A stretch of DNA of 40,965 nt from contig CALZHC010000009.1 of the NCBI GenBank assembly GCA_945787505.1, positions 1 through 40,965 on the forward strand, in the 5' to 3' direction. The translations under genes were made by a program, and so were the position numbers. Shown piece after piece: positions 1 to 6,452 of this stretch (its first letter is position 1; the number at the start of each line of letters is the position of its first letter). This stretch comes from an uncultured Alistipes sp. Its GTDB lineage: Bacteria; Bacteroidota; Bacteroidia; Bacteroidales; UBA932. The notes under the pieces were generated by a model that was given only the letters and a program-made list of their open reading frames with translations, searched no databases and had not been told where the DNA came from.

Positions 1-25
1 GGTGTGGCTGGAACACCTCCTTTTT
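1..25 (+). rRNA. 16S ribosomal RNA, 3' end only
   Basis: The window opens inside the last bases of 16S rRNA. The stretch GGCTGGAACACCTCC followed by T's is the helix-45 3' flank and anti-Shine-Dalgarno tail in its Bacteroidota form (GGAACACC instead of GGATCACC). The CCTCC core is at 16-20. The mature 3' end should fall near 23-25, but the exact processing site cannot be read from sequence. The rest of the gene lies upstream of the window. Confidence 0.93.
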
Positions 26-75
26 GGAGCTTAACTGAAGGTTGAGTATTCTCTGGCTTGTTCTTTAAATTATAT

Positions 76-152
76 AGTCTCGTAGCTCAGTTGGTTAGAG
101 CGCTACACTGATAATGTAGAGGTCCGCGGTTCAACTCCGCGCGGGACTACCA
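76..152 (+). tRNA. tRNA-Ile (GAT anticodon)
   Basis: A complete 77-nt cloverleaf with encoded CCA. The acceptor arm AGTCTCG pairs with CGGGACT, the D-arm is GCTC/GAGC, the anticodon stem is CTACA/TGTAG with loop CTGATAA (anticodon GAT), and the T-arm is CGCGG/CCGCG with loop TTCAACT. It sits about 50 nt after the 16S tail, the normal place for the spacer tRNA-Ile of a bacterial rRNA operon, and is presumably processed from the same transcript. Confidence 0.97.
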
Positions 153-157
153 CTTTT

Positions 158-234
158 GGGGGGCTAGCTCAGTTGGCTAGAGCGCCTGCCTTGCAAGCAG
201 GAGGTCAAGGGTTCGACTCCCTTGCTCTCCACCA
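158..234 (+). tRNA. tRNA-Ala (TGC anticodon), copy 1
   Basis: A complete 77-nt cloverleaf with encoded CCA. The acceptor GGGGGGC pairs with GCTCTCC using two G-U pairs. The anticodon stem is CCTGC/GCAGG with loop CTTGCAA (anticodon TGC), and the T-arm is AAGGG/CCCTT with loop TTCGACT. It lies 5 nt after tRNA-Ile, as in the usual 16S-Ile-Ala-23S spacer. Here a terminator-like hairpin follows directly and no 23S sequence appears downstream. Confidence 0.97.
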
Positions 235-236
235 GT

Positions 237-271
237 AAAGGTCTGTATCATGAATGATGCGGACCTTTTTT
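237..271 (+). terminator. Intrinsic terminator after tRNA-Ala copy 1
   Basis: AAAGGTC (237-243) pairs with GACCTTT (262-268). An inner GTATCA/TGATGC stem with one G-U pair closes on a TGAA loop, and a run of T's follows. This is a good rho-independent terminator placed exactly where an rRNA operon would normally continue into 23S. Confidence 0.75.
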
Positions 272-291
272 GTTATATATGCATTTTTTAT

Positions 292-322
292 TTTGCTCAT
301 TTGAGCAAAATGTTTATATTTG
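292..322 (+). promoter_or_regulatory. Bacteroidota-type promoter inside a palindrome, for tRNA-Ala copy 2
   Basis: TTTG at 292-295 (-33 element) and TATATTTG at 315-322 (-7 element TAnnTTTG) are 19 nt apart, the spacing known for Bacteroides primary-sigma promoters. The -33 element is in the left arm of a 9-bp inverted repeat, TTTTGCTCA (291-299) and TGAGCAAAA (302-310). The palindrome could be an operator; that is inference. Confidence 0.7.
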
Positions 323-344
323 CAGGCGATTTGAAAAGATCTTT

Positions 345-421
345 GGGGGGCTAGCTCAGTTGGCTAGAGCGCCTGCCTTGCAAGCAGGAGGTCAAGGGTT
401 CGACTCCCTTGCTCTCCACCA
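345..421 (+). tRNA. tRNA-Ala (TGC anticodon), copy 2
   Basis: Identical over all 77 nt to the copy at 158-234, with the same anticodon TGC and encoded CCA. Only a few T's just upstream are shared; the other flanks differ. It has its own promoter-like sequence (292-322) and its own terminator (443-470), so it reads as an independent single-tRNA transcription unit instead of part of the rRNA operon. Confidence 0.97.
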
Positions 422-442
422 ATGCAAATAGAATTATTTTAT

Positions 443-470
443 AGCGAGGACGAAAGTCTTCGCTTTTTTT
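443..470 (+). terminator. Intrinsic terminator after tRNA-Ala copy 2
   Basis: AGCGAGGAC and GTCTTCGCT form a 9-bp stem (one G-U) closed by a GAAA tetraloop, followed by seven T's. A textbook rho-independent terminator for the upstream tRNA. Confidence 0.85.
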
Positions 471-481
471 ATCTGTTATCT

Positions 482-533
482 GTACAAAAAGAAGACCGGT
501 AGTTTCCCAACACCGGTCAGAAAAAAGTTGTAC
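482..533. other. Nested inverted repeat, possibly a minus-strand terminator
   Basis: GACCGGT (494-500) and ACCGGTC (512-518) form a 7-bp stem nested inside GTACAA (482-487) and TTGTAC (528-533). On the minus strand the stem is followed by TTCTTTTT, like a terminator. On the plus strand it is followed by A's. No minus-strand gene that it could terminate is visible nearby, so its role is unknown. Confidence 0.4.
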
Positions 534-995
534 CTAATTATTGCAAGCTATCAATCTCTTCTTTTCTATCGTTTTTTTTACCATTTATTATCACTTTTCA
601 TTTTTAATTGCTATCATATATTGTTCTATTATATTTGTTATTTGGAAAGCCGCCCGGCACTGACTCCGCAGAAACTTGCCGGGATTAATCCTTACAGTTA
701 TATTTTGAATCTATTGTCATTATTTGTAAAGGAGTCAGTATCACGGCTTAACCTTTTAATATGATAACCCTGATAAGGTTATCAACGAATAACACCATTA
801 TAGCAACAATCAAAAAACTCTTTTTTTTAACTTTTATTTACCATTAACCAAAATTATATACTTACGTATAAAACATTTTCAATAACTATGCCAAAAAACA
901 TTCTAAAGAAATAAAAAATTTATCGTATATGGCTTCTTTAACCTTTCAAATTCTCTTTAATCGCGGTTAGAATCTCATCTGAGCTGTTTTTTTGA
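534..995. other. AT-rich intergenic region without a supported gene
   Basis: About 460 bases lie between the tRNA block and the caspase gene. The longest open frame, 78 codons from 528, has a TTG start, no ribosome-binding site, and a composition (F, Y, L, I) expected of translated AT-rich DNA, so I do not call it. The region contains the candidate structured RNA at 647-749 and a hairpin GATAACC (763-769)/GGTTATC (777-783). The rest is AT-rich with nothing I can name. Confidence 0.6.
647..749 (+). ncRNA. Candidate structured RNA with H-type pseudoknot
   Basis: Twenty-one consecutive bases (647-667) each have a perfect complement downstream, in three blocks. AAGCCG (647-652) matches CGGCTT (744-749). 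CCCGGCA (653-659) matches TGCCGGG (677-683). CTGACTCC (660-667) matches GGAGTCAG (731-738). The last block lies in the hairpin loop of the second, so the two together make a pseudoknot enclosed by the first helix. The GC-rich stems stand out in AT-rich surroundings. I do not recognise a known riboswitch or ribozyme consensus. The strand is undetermined because all pairs are Watson-Crick; plus is assumed because the downstream gene is on plus. Confidence 0.4.
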
Positions 996-1003
996 TAACT
1001 TTG
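996..1003 (+). promoter_or_regulatory. TAnnTTTG -7 element for the caspase operon
   Basis: TAACTTTG lies 28 nt before the ATG at 1032. No clear TTTG -33 element is visible at the right spacing. A second near match, TAATTTG, occurs at 1008-1014. Confidence 0.5.
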
Positions 1004-1031
1004 CGGATAATTTGATATTTAGTCTGAAAAT

Positions 1032-2711
1032 ATGAAATCTTTATCTTTATTGTTGACATTGCTTCTGTCATTGAATTTTCTGCATGCACAGAACAAGGTA
1101 GTAACCAAGGTTGGATCACTAAATATAGCCAAAGAGGTAAAACCTCCCGTTCTAACCATAACCGACATTAGCTTCGAGGATGCTACAGGAAATAATGCCA
1201 TAGATGCCAATGAGTTCTGTAATATTGTTCTTAGTCTGATGAACGATGGGTTTGGTGATGGTATGGGGCTCAAGGGTACAATCAAGGCCTCAGGAGCAAC
1301 TTCAGGTATTACCTTCTCTAACATCTCAATTCCTGATATTCCTGTGGGCAAAAGCTGTACTGTCAAGTTCCCTGTAAAGTCTTCGATGAATACAGTTGAC
1401 GGGAAGGTGGAATTTGCAGTTGCTGTTCAGGAACCCATGGGCTTCGGTACGGACGACCAGTTTATCAGTGTAAATACCAACAAGTTTATCTCTCCAATGA
1501 TACAGGTGGTTGATTATGCTGTAACAGGCAGCGGAGCTTCTGGTGTAATAAAGAAGAAGGAGGCTTTCAATCTACAGATATTGCTTCAGAATACCGATTA
1601 TGGACTTGCTCAGGATGTCGATGTCAATGTTATTCTCCCTGACGGGGTTTTCGTAATGGAAGGAGAAGAGAAACAGCATTTTTCATCAATCAGTTCGGGC
1701 GAAGCAAAGTCCTTGGATTTTAGTCTTATCGTTAATAATAACTACTCGGCGCAGTCTATACCTGTCAAGGTCATGATAAAAGAGAAATTTGGTAAATTCT
1801 CTCAGAATAAGGATATTGTCCTGAATTTCGAACAGAAGCTCTCTTCTGCGAAGATATCTGTTTCATCAGAGAATTATCAGATTGCCGGTATCCAGCAGGC
1901 ATCTCTTAAGTCAGATGTTGACAGAAATATTCCTAAGGTAAAAACAACCAAGGCTTACCGTTATGCCATTGCCATAGGGAACGAAGATTACCACTCTTAT
2001 CAGGAGGGTCTCTCTTCAGAGTCAGATGTCGAATTCGCTGTTAATGATGCTGAAATCTTCAGTGAATACTGTGTCAGTGCACTTGGTGTCGAAGCCAATA
2101 ACCTGGTTCTCCTTAAGAATGCCACTTCTGCCAAGATGAAAAAGGAGATCGACAGGATAATCAAGCTTGCCTCTCTTAATGGCAAAGAGGCCGAAATCAT
2201 ATTCTACTATGCAGGTCATGGATTCCCCGATGAAAAAACTAACGAATCTTACATCATACCGGTCGATGTCACAGGTATGGATGTGGCCAATGGAATAAAA
2301 CTCTCAGACCTTTATGCTAATCTGAGCACTTCAGGAGCCGGTAGGATCACTGTCTTCATGGATGCTTGTTTCAGCGGAGGCGGTCGTAATTCCGGGCTGG
2401 TTAAGGCGCGTGGAGTAAAAGTCACTCCGGCCAATGAGAATCTCTATGATAATTTAGTAGTCTTCAGTGCTACCAGCAGCGACCAAACAGCTCTTCCATA
2501 TAAGGAGAAACAGCATGGAATGTTTACATATTTTCTTCTAAAGAAGCTTCAGGAGAGCTCTGCTGAGTGCAGTTACAGTGAACTTTCCAGCTACATCACT
2601 GAGAATGTGAAATACTGGAGCATCAAGAACAATTACAAGGACCAGATTCCTGAGGTCAACTGTTCTGTCTCTGTTCAGGACGAATGGGGACAATGGAGTT
2701 TTCGTAAATAA
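1032..2711 (+). CDS. Exported caspase-family (peptidase C14) protein
   Basis: A 559-residue protein with a Sec signal peptide (basic start, leucine-rich core, LHAQ at about 17-20). Residues about 30-300 look like two Ig-like/CARDB-type beta domains. A C-terminal caspase-like domain starts near YAIAIGNEDY. The catalytic dyad is visible: His396 in YYAGHG and Cys446 in MDACFSGG, 50 residues apart as in metacaspase/caspase-fold proteases. These enzymes cleave after specific residues; paracaspases and metacaspases prefer Arg/Lys, but specificity here cannot be read. Being exported, it should act in the periplasm or at the cell surface, unlike cytoplasmic defence caspases. The downstream SUMF1-like gene follows after 15 nt and is probably co-transcribed. 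The start ATG follows a TAnnTTTG promoter by about 28 nt. The substrate is unknown. Confidence 0.88.
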   Translation: MKSLSLLLTLLLSLNFLHAQNKVVTKVGSLNIAKEVKPPVLTITDISFEDATGNNAIDANEFCNIVLSLMNDGFGDGMGLKGTIKASGATSGITFSNISIPDIPVGKSCTVKFPVKSSMNTVDGKVEFAVAVQEPMGFGTDDQFISVNTNKFISPMIQVVDYAVTGSGASGVIKKKEAFNLQILLQNTDYGLAQDVDVNVILPDGVFVMEGEEKQHFSSISSGEAKSLDFSLIVNNNYSAQSIPVKVMIKEKFGKFSQNKDIVLNFEQKLSSAKISVSSENYQIAGIQQASLKSDVDRNIPKVKTTKAYRYAIAIGNEDYHSYQEGLSSESDVEFAVNDAEIFSEYCVSALGVEANNLVLLKNATSAKMKKEIDRIIKLASLNGKEAEIIFYYAGHGFPDEKTNESYIIPVDVTGMDVANGIKLSDLYANLSTSGAGRITVFMDACFSGGGRNSGLVKARGVKVTPANENLYDNLVVFSATSSDQTALPYKEKQHGMFTYFLLKKLQESSAECSYSELSSYITENVKYWSIKNNYKDQIPEVNCSVSVQDEWGQWSFRK

Positions 2712-2726
2712 AGAGACAAAAGGGTT

Positions 2727-3743
2727 ATGAAACTATTCAGAAATTTTCATTTGCACCTGTGGGCGGTGCTTTCAGCAGTGGTTACTGTGTTTTTTGCATG
2801 CAATAATCTCAATGCCCAGAATCTGACTAATGCCGAGTTCTATCAGAAAGAGACTAAGGTTTATATTACCTACTCATTGGACCAAAATGCCTCATTTATC
2901 TCTCTATATGTCTCTACAGACGGAGGAAAAAACTTCCAGGGACCGCTCAAGATGGTTACCGGGGATGTAGGAAAGGGTGTCAAGGCGGGAGAGTCAAAGC
3001 TTATCGTATGGGATGCTCTTGAAGAGTTCGGAAGCATTCGAGGTTCAGAGATTTGCTTTATGGTTAAAGAGGGTGTGGATGTACAGATTGAGATGGTTTT
3101 CGTGGAGGGCGGAACGTTTCAGATGGGATCCAATATCGGTAATGAAGATGAAATGCCTGTTCATACAGTGGTTCTTGGCGATTACTACATAGGCAAATAT
3201 GAAATTACTCAGGAACAGTGGGAAGCGGTGATGGGTAGCAATCCAAGCTATTTCAGAGGTGCAGCTCTTCCTGTCGAGTCTGTCTCCTGGGATGATATTC
3301 AGGAGTTCATAAAAAAACTCAACGAGAAGACTGGTAAAAAATACTCGTTGCCTACGGAGGCTGAGTGGGAGTATGCCTCCCGCGGAGGTAAGAAGAGTCT
3401 GGGTTTCAAGTTCAGCGGGTACAATAAGCCTAAAAATGTAGCTTGGTATGACGCCAATAGCGGGGACAGAACCCGTCCTGTCGGCAAGAAAGAGGCAAAC
3501 GAGCTTGGAATCTATGATATGAGCGGTAATGTCTGGGAATGGTGCCATGACTGGTATTCCGAAAACTGCTATAGAGCTACTTCTCATGAAAACCCTAAAG
3601 GTCCTTCGATAGGAGAAATGAGGGTATTGCGCGGCGGTTCATGGAGGAATCCTTCCGACCGATGCCGTTCGACATACAGAAGTCAGGGCAAACCTGAAGA
3701 TCGACATAACAGCTACGGGTTCCGTCTTGTTCTTCGCCCTTGA
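2727..3743 (+). CDS. Exported SUMF1/formylglycine-generating-enzyme-like protein
   Basis: A 338-residue protein with an N-terminal signal (hydrophobic core to about residue 30; ACNN could be a weak lipobox). A beta-rich domain covers roughly 35-115, then a SUMF1/FGE-sulfatase domain runs from MVFVEGGTFQMGS (residue 123) to the end, with the family signatures LPTEAEWEYASRGG, YDMSGNVWEW, RVLRGGSW and YGFRLV. True FGE needs two active-site cysteines after GGS. Here the first position is Asn (GGSWRN) and only the second (DRCRS) is Cys, so formylglycine synthesis is doubtful. Many bacterial SUMF1-fold proteins are binding modules, and the fold is also used as a ligand-binding scaffold by diversity-generating retroelements, but no reverse transcriptase is present here. 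It lies 15 nt after the caspase gene, suggesting a functional pair. Confidence 0.85.
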   Translation: MKLFRNFHLHLWAVLSAVVTVFFACNNLNAQNLTNAEFYQKETKVYITYSLDQNASFISLYVSTDGGKNFQGPLKMVTGDVGKGVKAGESKLIVWDALEEFGSIRGSEICFMVKEGVDVQIEMVFVEGGTFQMGSNIGNEDEMPVHTVVLGDYYIGKYEITQEQWEAVMGSNPSYFRGAALPVESVSWDDIQEFIKKLNEKTGKKYSLPTEAEWEYASRGGKKSLGFKFSGYNKPKNVAWYDANSGDRTRPVGKKEANELGIYDMSGNVWEWCHDWYSENCYRATSHENPKGPSIGEMRVLRGGSWRNPSDRCRSTYRSQGKPEDRHNSYGFRLVLRP

Positions 3744-3776
3744 GATTAAGTGGAGAGAGTAAGATATCGTGTCAGT

Positions 3777-3820
3777 GGAGGCTGGAAGTGCAAGGGTAAA
3801 TGACTTCACTTCCAGTCTCC
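3777..3820. terminator. Hairpin between convergent genes
   Basis: The 14-nt arm at 3777-3790 (GGAGGCTGGAAGTG) pairs with 3807-3820 (CACTTCCAGTCTCC) with one G-T pair. It lies between the SUMF1-like gene and the convergent PAS-like gene, so it may stop transcripts from both sides. There is no T-tract on either strand, so termination would not be of the classical intrinsic type. Confidence 0.5.
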
Positions 3821-3825
3821 AAACA

Positions 3826-4173
3826 TTAGCCCCTGTCGTAGTGGGGCATCTCTTCAGGAATAACGATTGAAAATTCGACAAGTCCTGCAATCTCCCCCTC
3901 GTCGTACCAAGGGGTCTGGTAGATAAGTTTCTTTTCTCCTTTTTTGCTGATGGTGTAGGAGTTTGACTCTCCGGTCAGTAGACGTTTGATGATCTCTACT
4001 GACCGGGGTGAGTGGCATCCTATGATATTTGAACCGATGACATTTCCGTTTGTCTTGATTGATTTATCGTTCTGATAGAGAGCGATTCCCTCCTTATCAC
4101 ATACAGTGATGGCGCAGTTGAGCTCTTTTGCCCATACCGGAGAGAGTGATTCTATATTGTATCTGTTATTCAT
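3826..4173 (-). CDS. Small PAS-like domain protein
   Basis: A 115-residue protein made of one domain with no signal peptide. The pattern (ITVCDKEGIALYQND, then NVIGSNIIGCHSPRSVEIIKRL, then a glycine- and lysine-bearing beta hairpin and AGLVEFSIVIPEE) resembles a compact PAS domain of the kind seen in DUF438-related proteins. PAS domains bind small ligands, haem or flavin, or mediate protein contacts. No output domain is attached, so it would act through a partner. Its start codon overlaps the stop of the upstream peptidase gene by 8 nt (4166-4173), which implies translational coupling and makes it the last gene of the tdk-led minus-strand operon. The domain call rests on pattern only. Confidence 0.6.
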   Translation of the reverse strand: MNNRYNIESLSPVWAKELNCAITVCDKEGIALYQNDKSIKTNGNVIGSNIIGCHSPRSVEIIKRLLTGESNSYTISKKGEKKLIYQTPWYDEGEIAGLVEFSIVIPEEMPHYDRG

Positions 4174-6439
4174 TTACAGGAAGTTTTTCGAGCCAGTATT
4201 TGAACATTGAACTGTAGAGATGAAGGGAGGTGTTTTCCCTTTCGTAGATGCTGTGCGCTCTCATAGGATAGGAGATCATGTAGAAGAACTTGTTCTGTCT
4301 GATGAGTTCGTTGGCAAGCATCTCGGTGCTTTGGTAGTGCACGTTGTCATCGCCTGTTCCATGGATTAGGAGGAGATTCCCTTTGAGATTCTTGGCGAAG
4401 TTGATTGGTGATCCGTTGTGAAATCCTTCAGGATTGGTGGAAGGGAGTCCCATATATCTCTCCTGATATATGGTATCGTATAGGTACTGTGAGTAGACAC
4501 CGGCAACAGCGATACCTGTAGAGTAGATGTCGGGGTATTTGAACATAAGGTGTGCTGTGGATGAGCCGCCACCGCTCCATCCCCATACTCCGATTCTGCT
4601 TGCGTCTATGTACTGATAGGTCTCCTTGAGTTTTTCCACTGCTGCGGCATGGTCTGCAGGGGGGATTATGCCCACTTTTCCGTATACGCATTTTCTCCAC
4701 TCCTTACCACGGGGATTGTTGGTTCCTCTGGGGTCGACACTTATTACTATGTAGCCTTGCTGTGCAAGGAATTTTTCGAACATCTCTCTGGGGCCTGACC
4801 ATTTGTTGAGTATGGTACTGCTGGCTGGCTCTCCGTATATGTAGAAGATAGTGGGATATTTCTGTGAAGGGTCAAAGTTATCCGGTTTTATCATCCATCC
4901 ATCGAGCTGGGTCTCTCCTATGTCTACCCTGAAGTACTCTTTGGGCGAGGTCTGTGCTGCCGCAAAGTTTTCGGCTACCTCTTCGTTATCTTCAAGTACT
5001 CTTATTACCTTGTGGTCAGGAAGGCTTATGAGTTCGTAGCGGGTGGGAGTTTCATTGCTGCTGAATGAGTGTACAGCGTATCTGCTGTCAGGACTGATGT
5101 TGTATGTATGGTAGCCTGCTTCTCCTTCGGGGGTGAGTCTCTCCACATTTACCTTGACGTTTTTGCGGATCTTGCTTCTGAAGAGGTAAGAATCTGTAAC
5201 TACGTCAGGTGTCGCGGTGTAGTAGACATACTCTTTTTCTGTGTCAATGTTATCTACAGAGAGGATGTCGAACTCTCCTGTAATGGGTGTTATTTTTGAT
5301 CTGTCGGCTGAGACTCTGTAGAGTGTCCTATAGCCATCTTTTTCACTCATCCATGTGAAGTAGCTGTTTTTCTTTCCCCATTTGAGAGTGTTGTAGACAT
5401 TGAGGAATGTCTCTTCGTGGTCTTCGAAGAAGGGGGTTACTTCGCATGTTAGGGCATCTGCACAGAATACTTTGTTGGTGTTCTGAAGTCTGTTGAGCTG
5501 CTGAATTATCAGTCGAGATTCACCGGGTATGAACTCCATTCTCGCAAGGTAGTGCTCGCGTGGATCTCCGGGTATATCTAGCCAGCGGGTCTGTTCTGTT
5601 CCATCTGCGTTTACGATTCCTATCCTGCAGGCTGAGTTGGTGGTTCCGGCTTTCGGATAGGGAAGTGGAATGATTTCAGAATATATGGAGTCGATGTTGT
5701 TTACCATGTAGAATGTACCGGTTCCTTCGGTGTCGAACTGCCAGTAGGCAATCTGTTTGCTGTCCGGGCTCCAGCGGAAACCGTCGTGAAGTCCGAGTTC
5801 CTCTTCGTACACCCAGTCGAAGTCTCCGTTGATGATGATTTCACTGCCGTCGTATGTGAGCTGTGTTATTTCACCGTCTGAGACATTTTCCGTATAGATA
5901 TTGTTTTTGTATAGGTACGCGATTTTGGTTCCGTCGGGTGAGAATTTGGCGAACGACATGCGTGATGGCTCGAATTCCTCTTTTCCGAGTTTTCTGCAGC
6001 TTCTGTCTGTCAGGTCATAGAGGTAGTATTCGCCTCTTTTAGCTGTTCTCCACACTATTTGCGAGTTGGTGTATAGAATAGCTTTGGTCATATCAGCAGA
6101 GAAGCTGTAGTCCTGGATGTCGAATGGCGTTCCGCTGATGATTACGCTCTTTTTAGCACTTTCTATATCTGTGTGTATGAGTTCGTGTCCCTCTCCTGAG
6201 GCATCGGGCTCGAGGGTGTAATAGCCTTTTCCTGTCTCGTCCCACTGGAGGGAGAGGATTCCCTTGGCGTTGAATTTCTTGTCGCGGAAGATGTCCTCAA
6301 GGGTGAGTTTACCCTTTGCCTGTACTTTCTGTGGCTGTGGATCTGTCTGTTCTGTCTGTTCTGCCTGTGCTGTGATGGGGCAGGCGAGTGATATTGCGGC
6401 AAGTAGCGCCGAAGCATATTTTATTCTATTGAGTTTCAT
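4166..6439 (-). CDS. Dipeptidyl-peptidase IV-type serine peptidase (family S9)
   Basis: A 757-residue secreted enzyme (signal peptide about 1-26, ending AQA) that removes X-Pro or X-Ala dipeptides from peptide N-termini. An N-terminal beta-propeller (about 40-490) carries the DPP-IV mark DWVYEEE (Glu212 and Glu213), which binds the substrate amino terminus. The C-terminal alpha/beta hydrolase domain has the nucleophile Ser622 in GWSGGG, the acid in HGTGDDNVHY and a His in MRAHSIYERE. Family members normally read GWSYGG, so the Gly after Ser is a small variation. Length matches the family. In Bacteroidales these enzymes act in the periplasm on imported oligopeptides. It lies 13 nt after the TapB-like gene and overlaps the PAS-like gene. 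Confidence 0.93.
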   Translation of the reverse strand: MKLNRIKYASALLAAISLACPITAQAEQTEQTDPQPQKVQAKGKLTLEDIFRDKKFNAKGILSLQWDETGKGYYTLEPDASGEGHELIHTDIESAKKSVIISGTPFDIQDYSFSADMTKAILYTNSQIVWRTAKRGEYYLYDLTDRSCRKLGKEEFEPSRMSFAKFSPDGTKIAYLYKNNIYTENVSDGEITQLTYDGSEIIINGDFDWVYEEELGLHDGFRWSPDSKQIAYWQFDTEGTGTFYMVNNIDSIYSEIIPLPYPKAGTTNSACRIGIVNADGTEQTRWLDIPGDPREHYLARMEFIPGESRLIIQQLNRLQNTNKVFCADALTCEVTPFFEDHEETFLNVYNTLKWGKKNSYFTWMSEKDGYRTLYRVSADRSKITPITGEFDILSVDNIDTEKEYVYYTATPDVVTDSYLFRSKIRKNVKVNVERLTPEGEAGYHTYNISPDSRYAVHSFSSNETPTRYELISLPDHKVIRVLEDNEEVAENFAAAQTSPKEYFRVDIGETQLDGWMIKPDNFDPSQKYPTIFYIYGEPASSTILNKWSGPREMFEKFLAQQGYIVISVDPRGTNNPRGKEWRKCVYGKVGIIPPADHAAAVEKLKETYQYIDASRIGVWGWSGGGSSTAHLMFKYPDIYSTGIAVAGVYSQYLYDTIYQERYMGLPSTNPEGFHNGSPINFAKNLKGNLLLIHGTGDDNVHYQSTEMLANELIRQNKFFYMISYPMRAHSIYERENTSLHLYSSMFKYWLEKLPVNE

Positions 6440-6452
6440 GGGGTGTATAGTG

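Noticed and set aside
647..749. Cobalamin, TPP, SAM, THF or ZTP riboswitch
   Set aside because: The helices do not carry the conserved core sequences of these classes, and no matching metabolic gene follows.
528..764. 78-codon open frame in the AT-rich gap after the tRNAs
   Set aside because: TTG start with no ribosome-binding site, composition dominated by F, Y, L and I as expected from random AT-rich DNA, and it runs through the candidate structured RNA.
2727..3743. SUMF1-like gene as a target of a diversity-generating retroelement
   Set aside because: No reverse transcriptase, template repeat or accessory gene is present in the window; the C-terminal motif is ordinary for the family.
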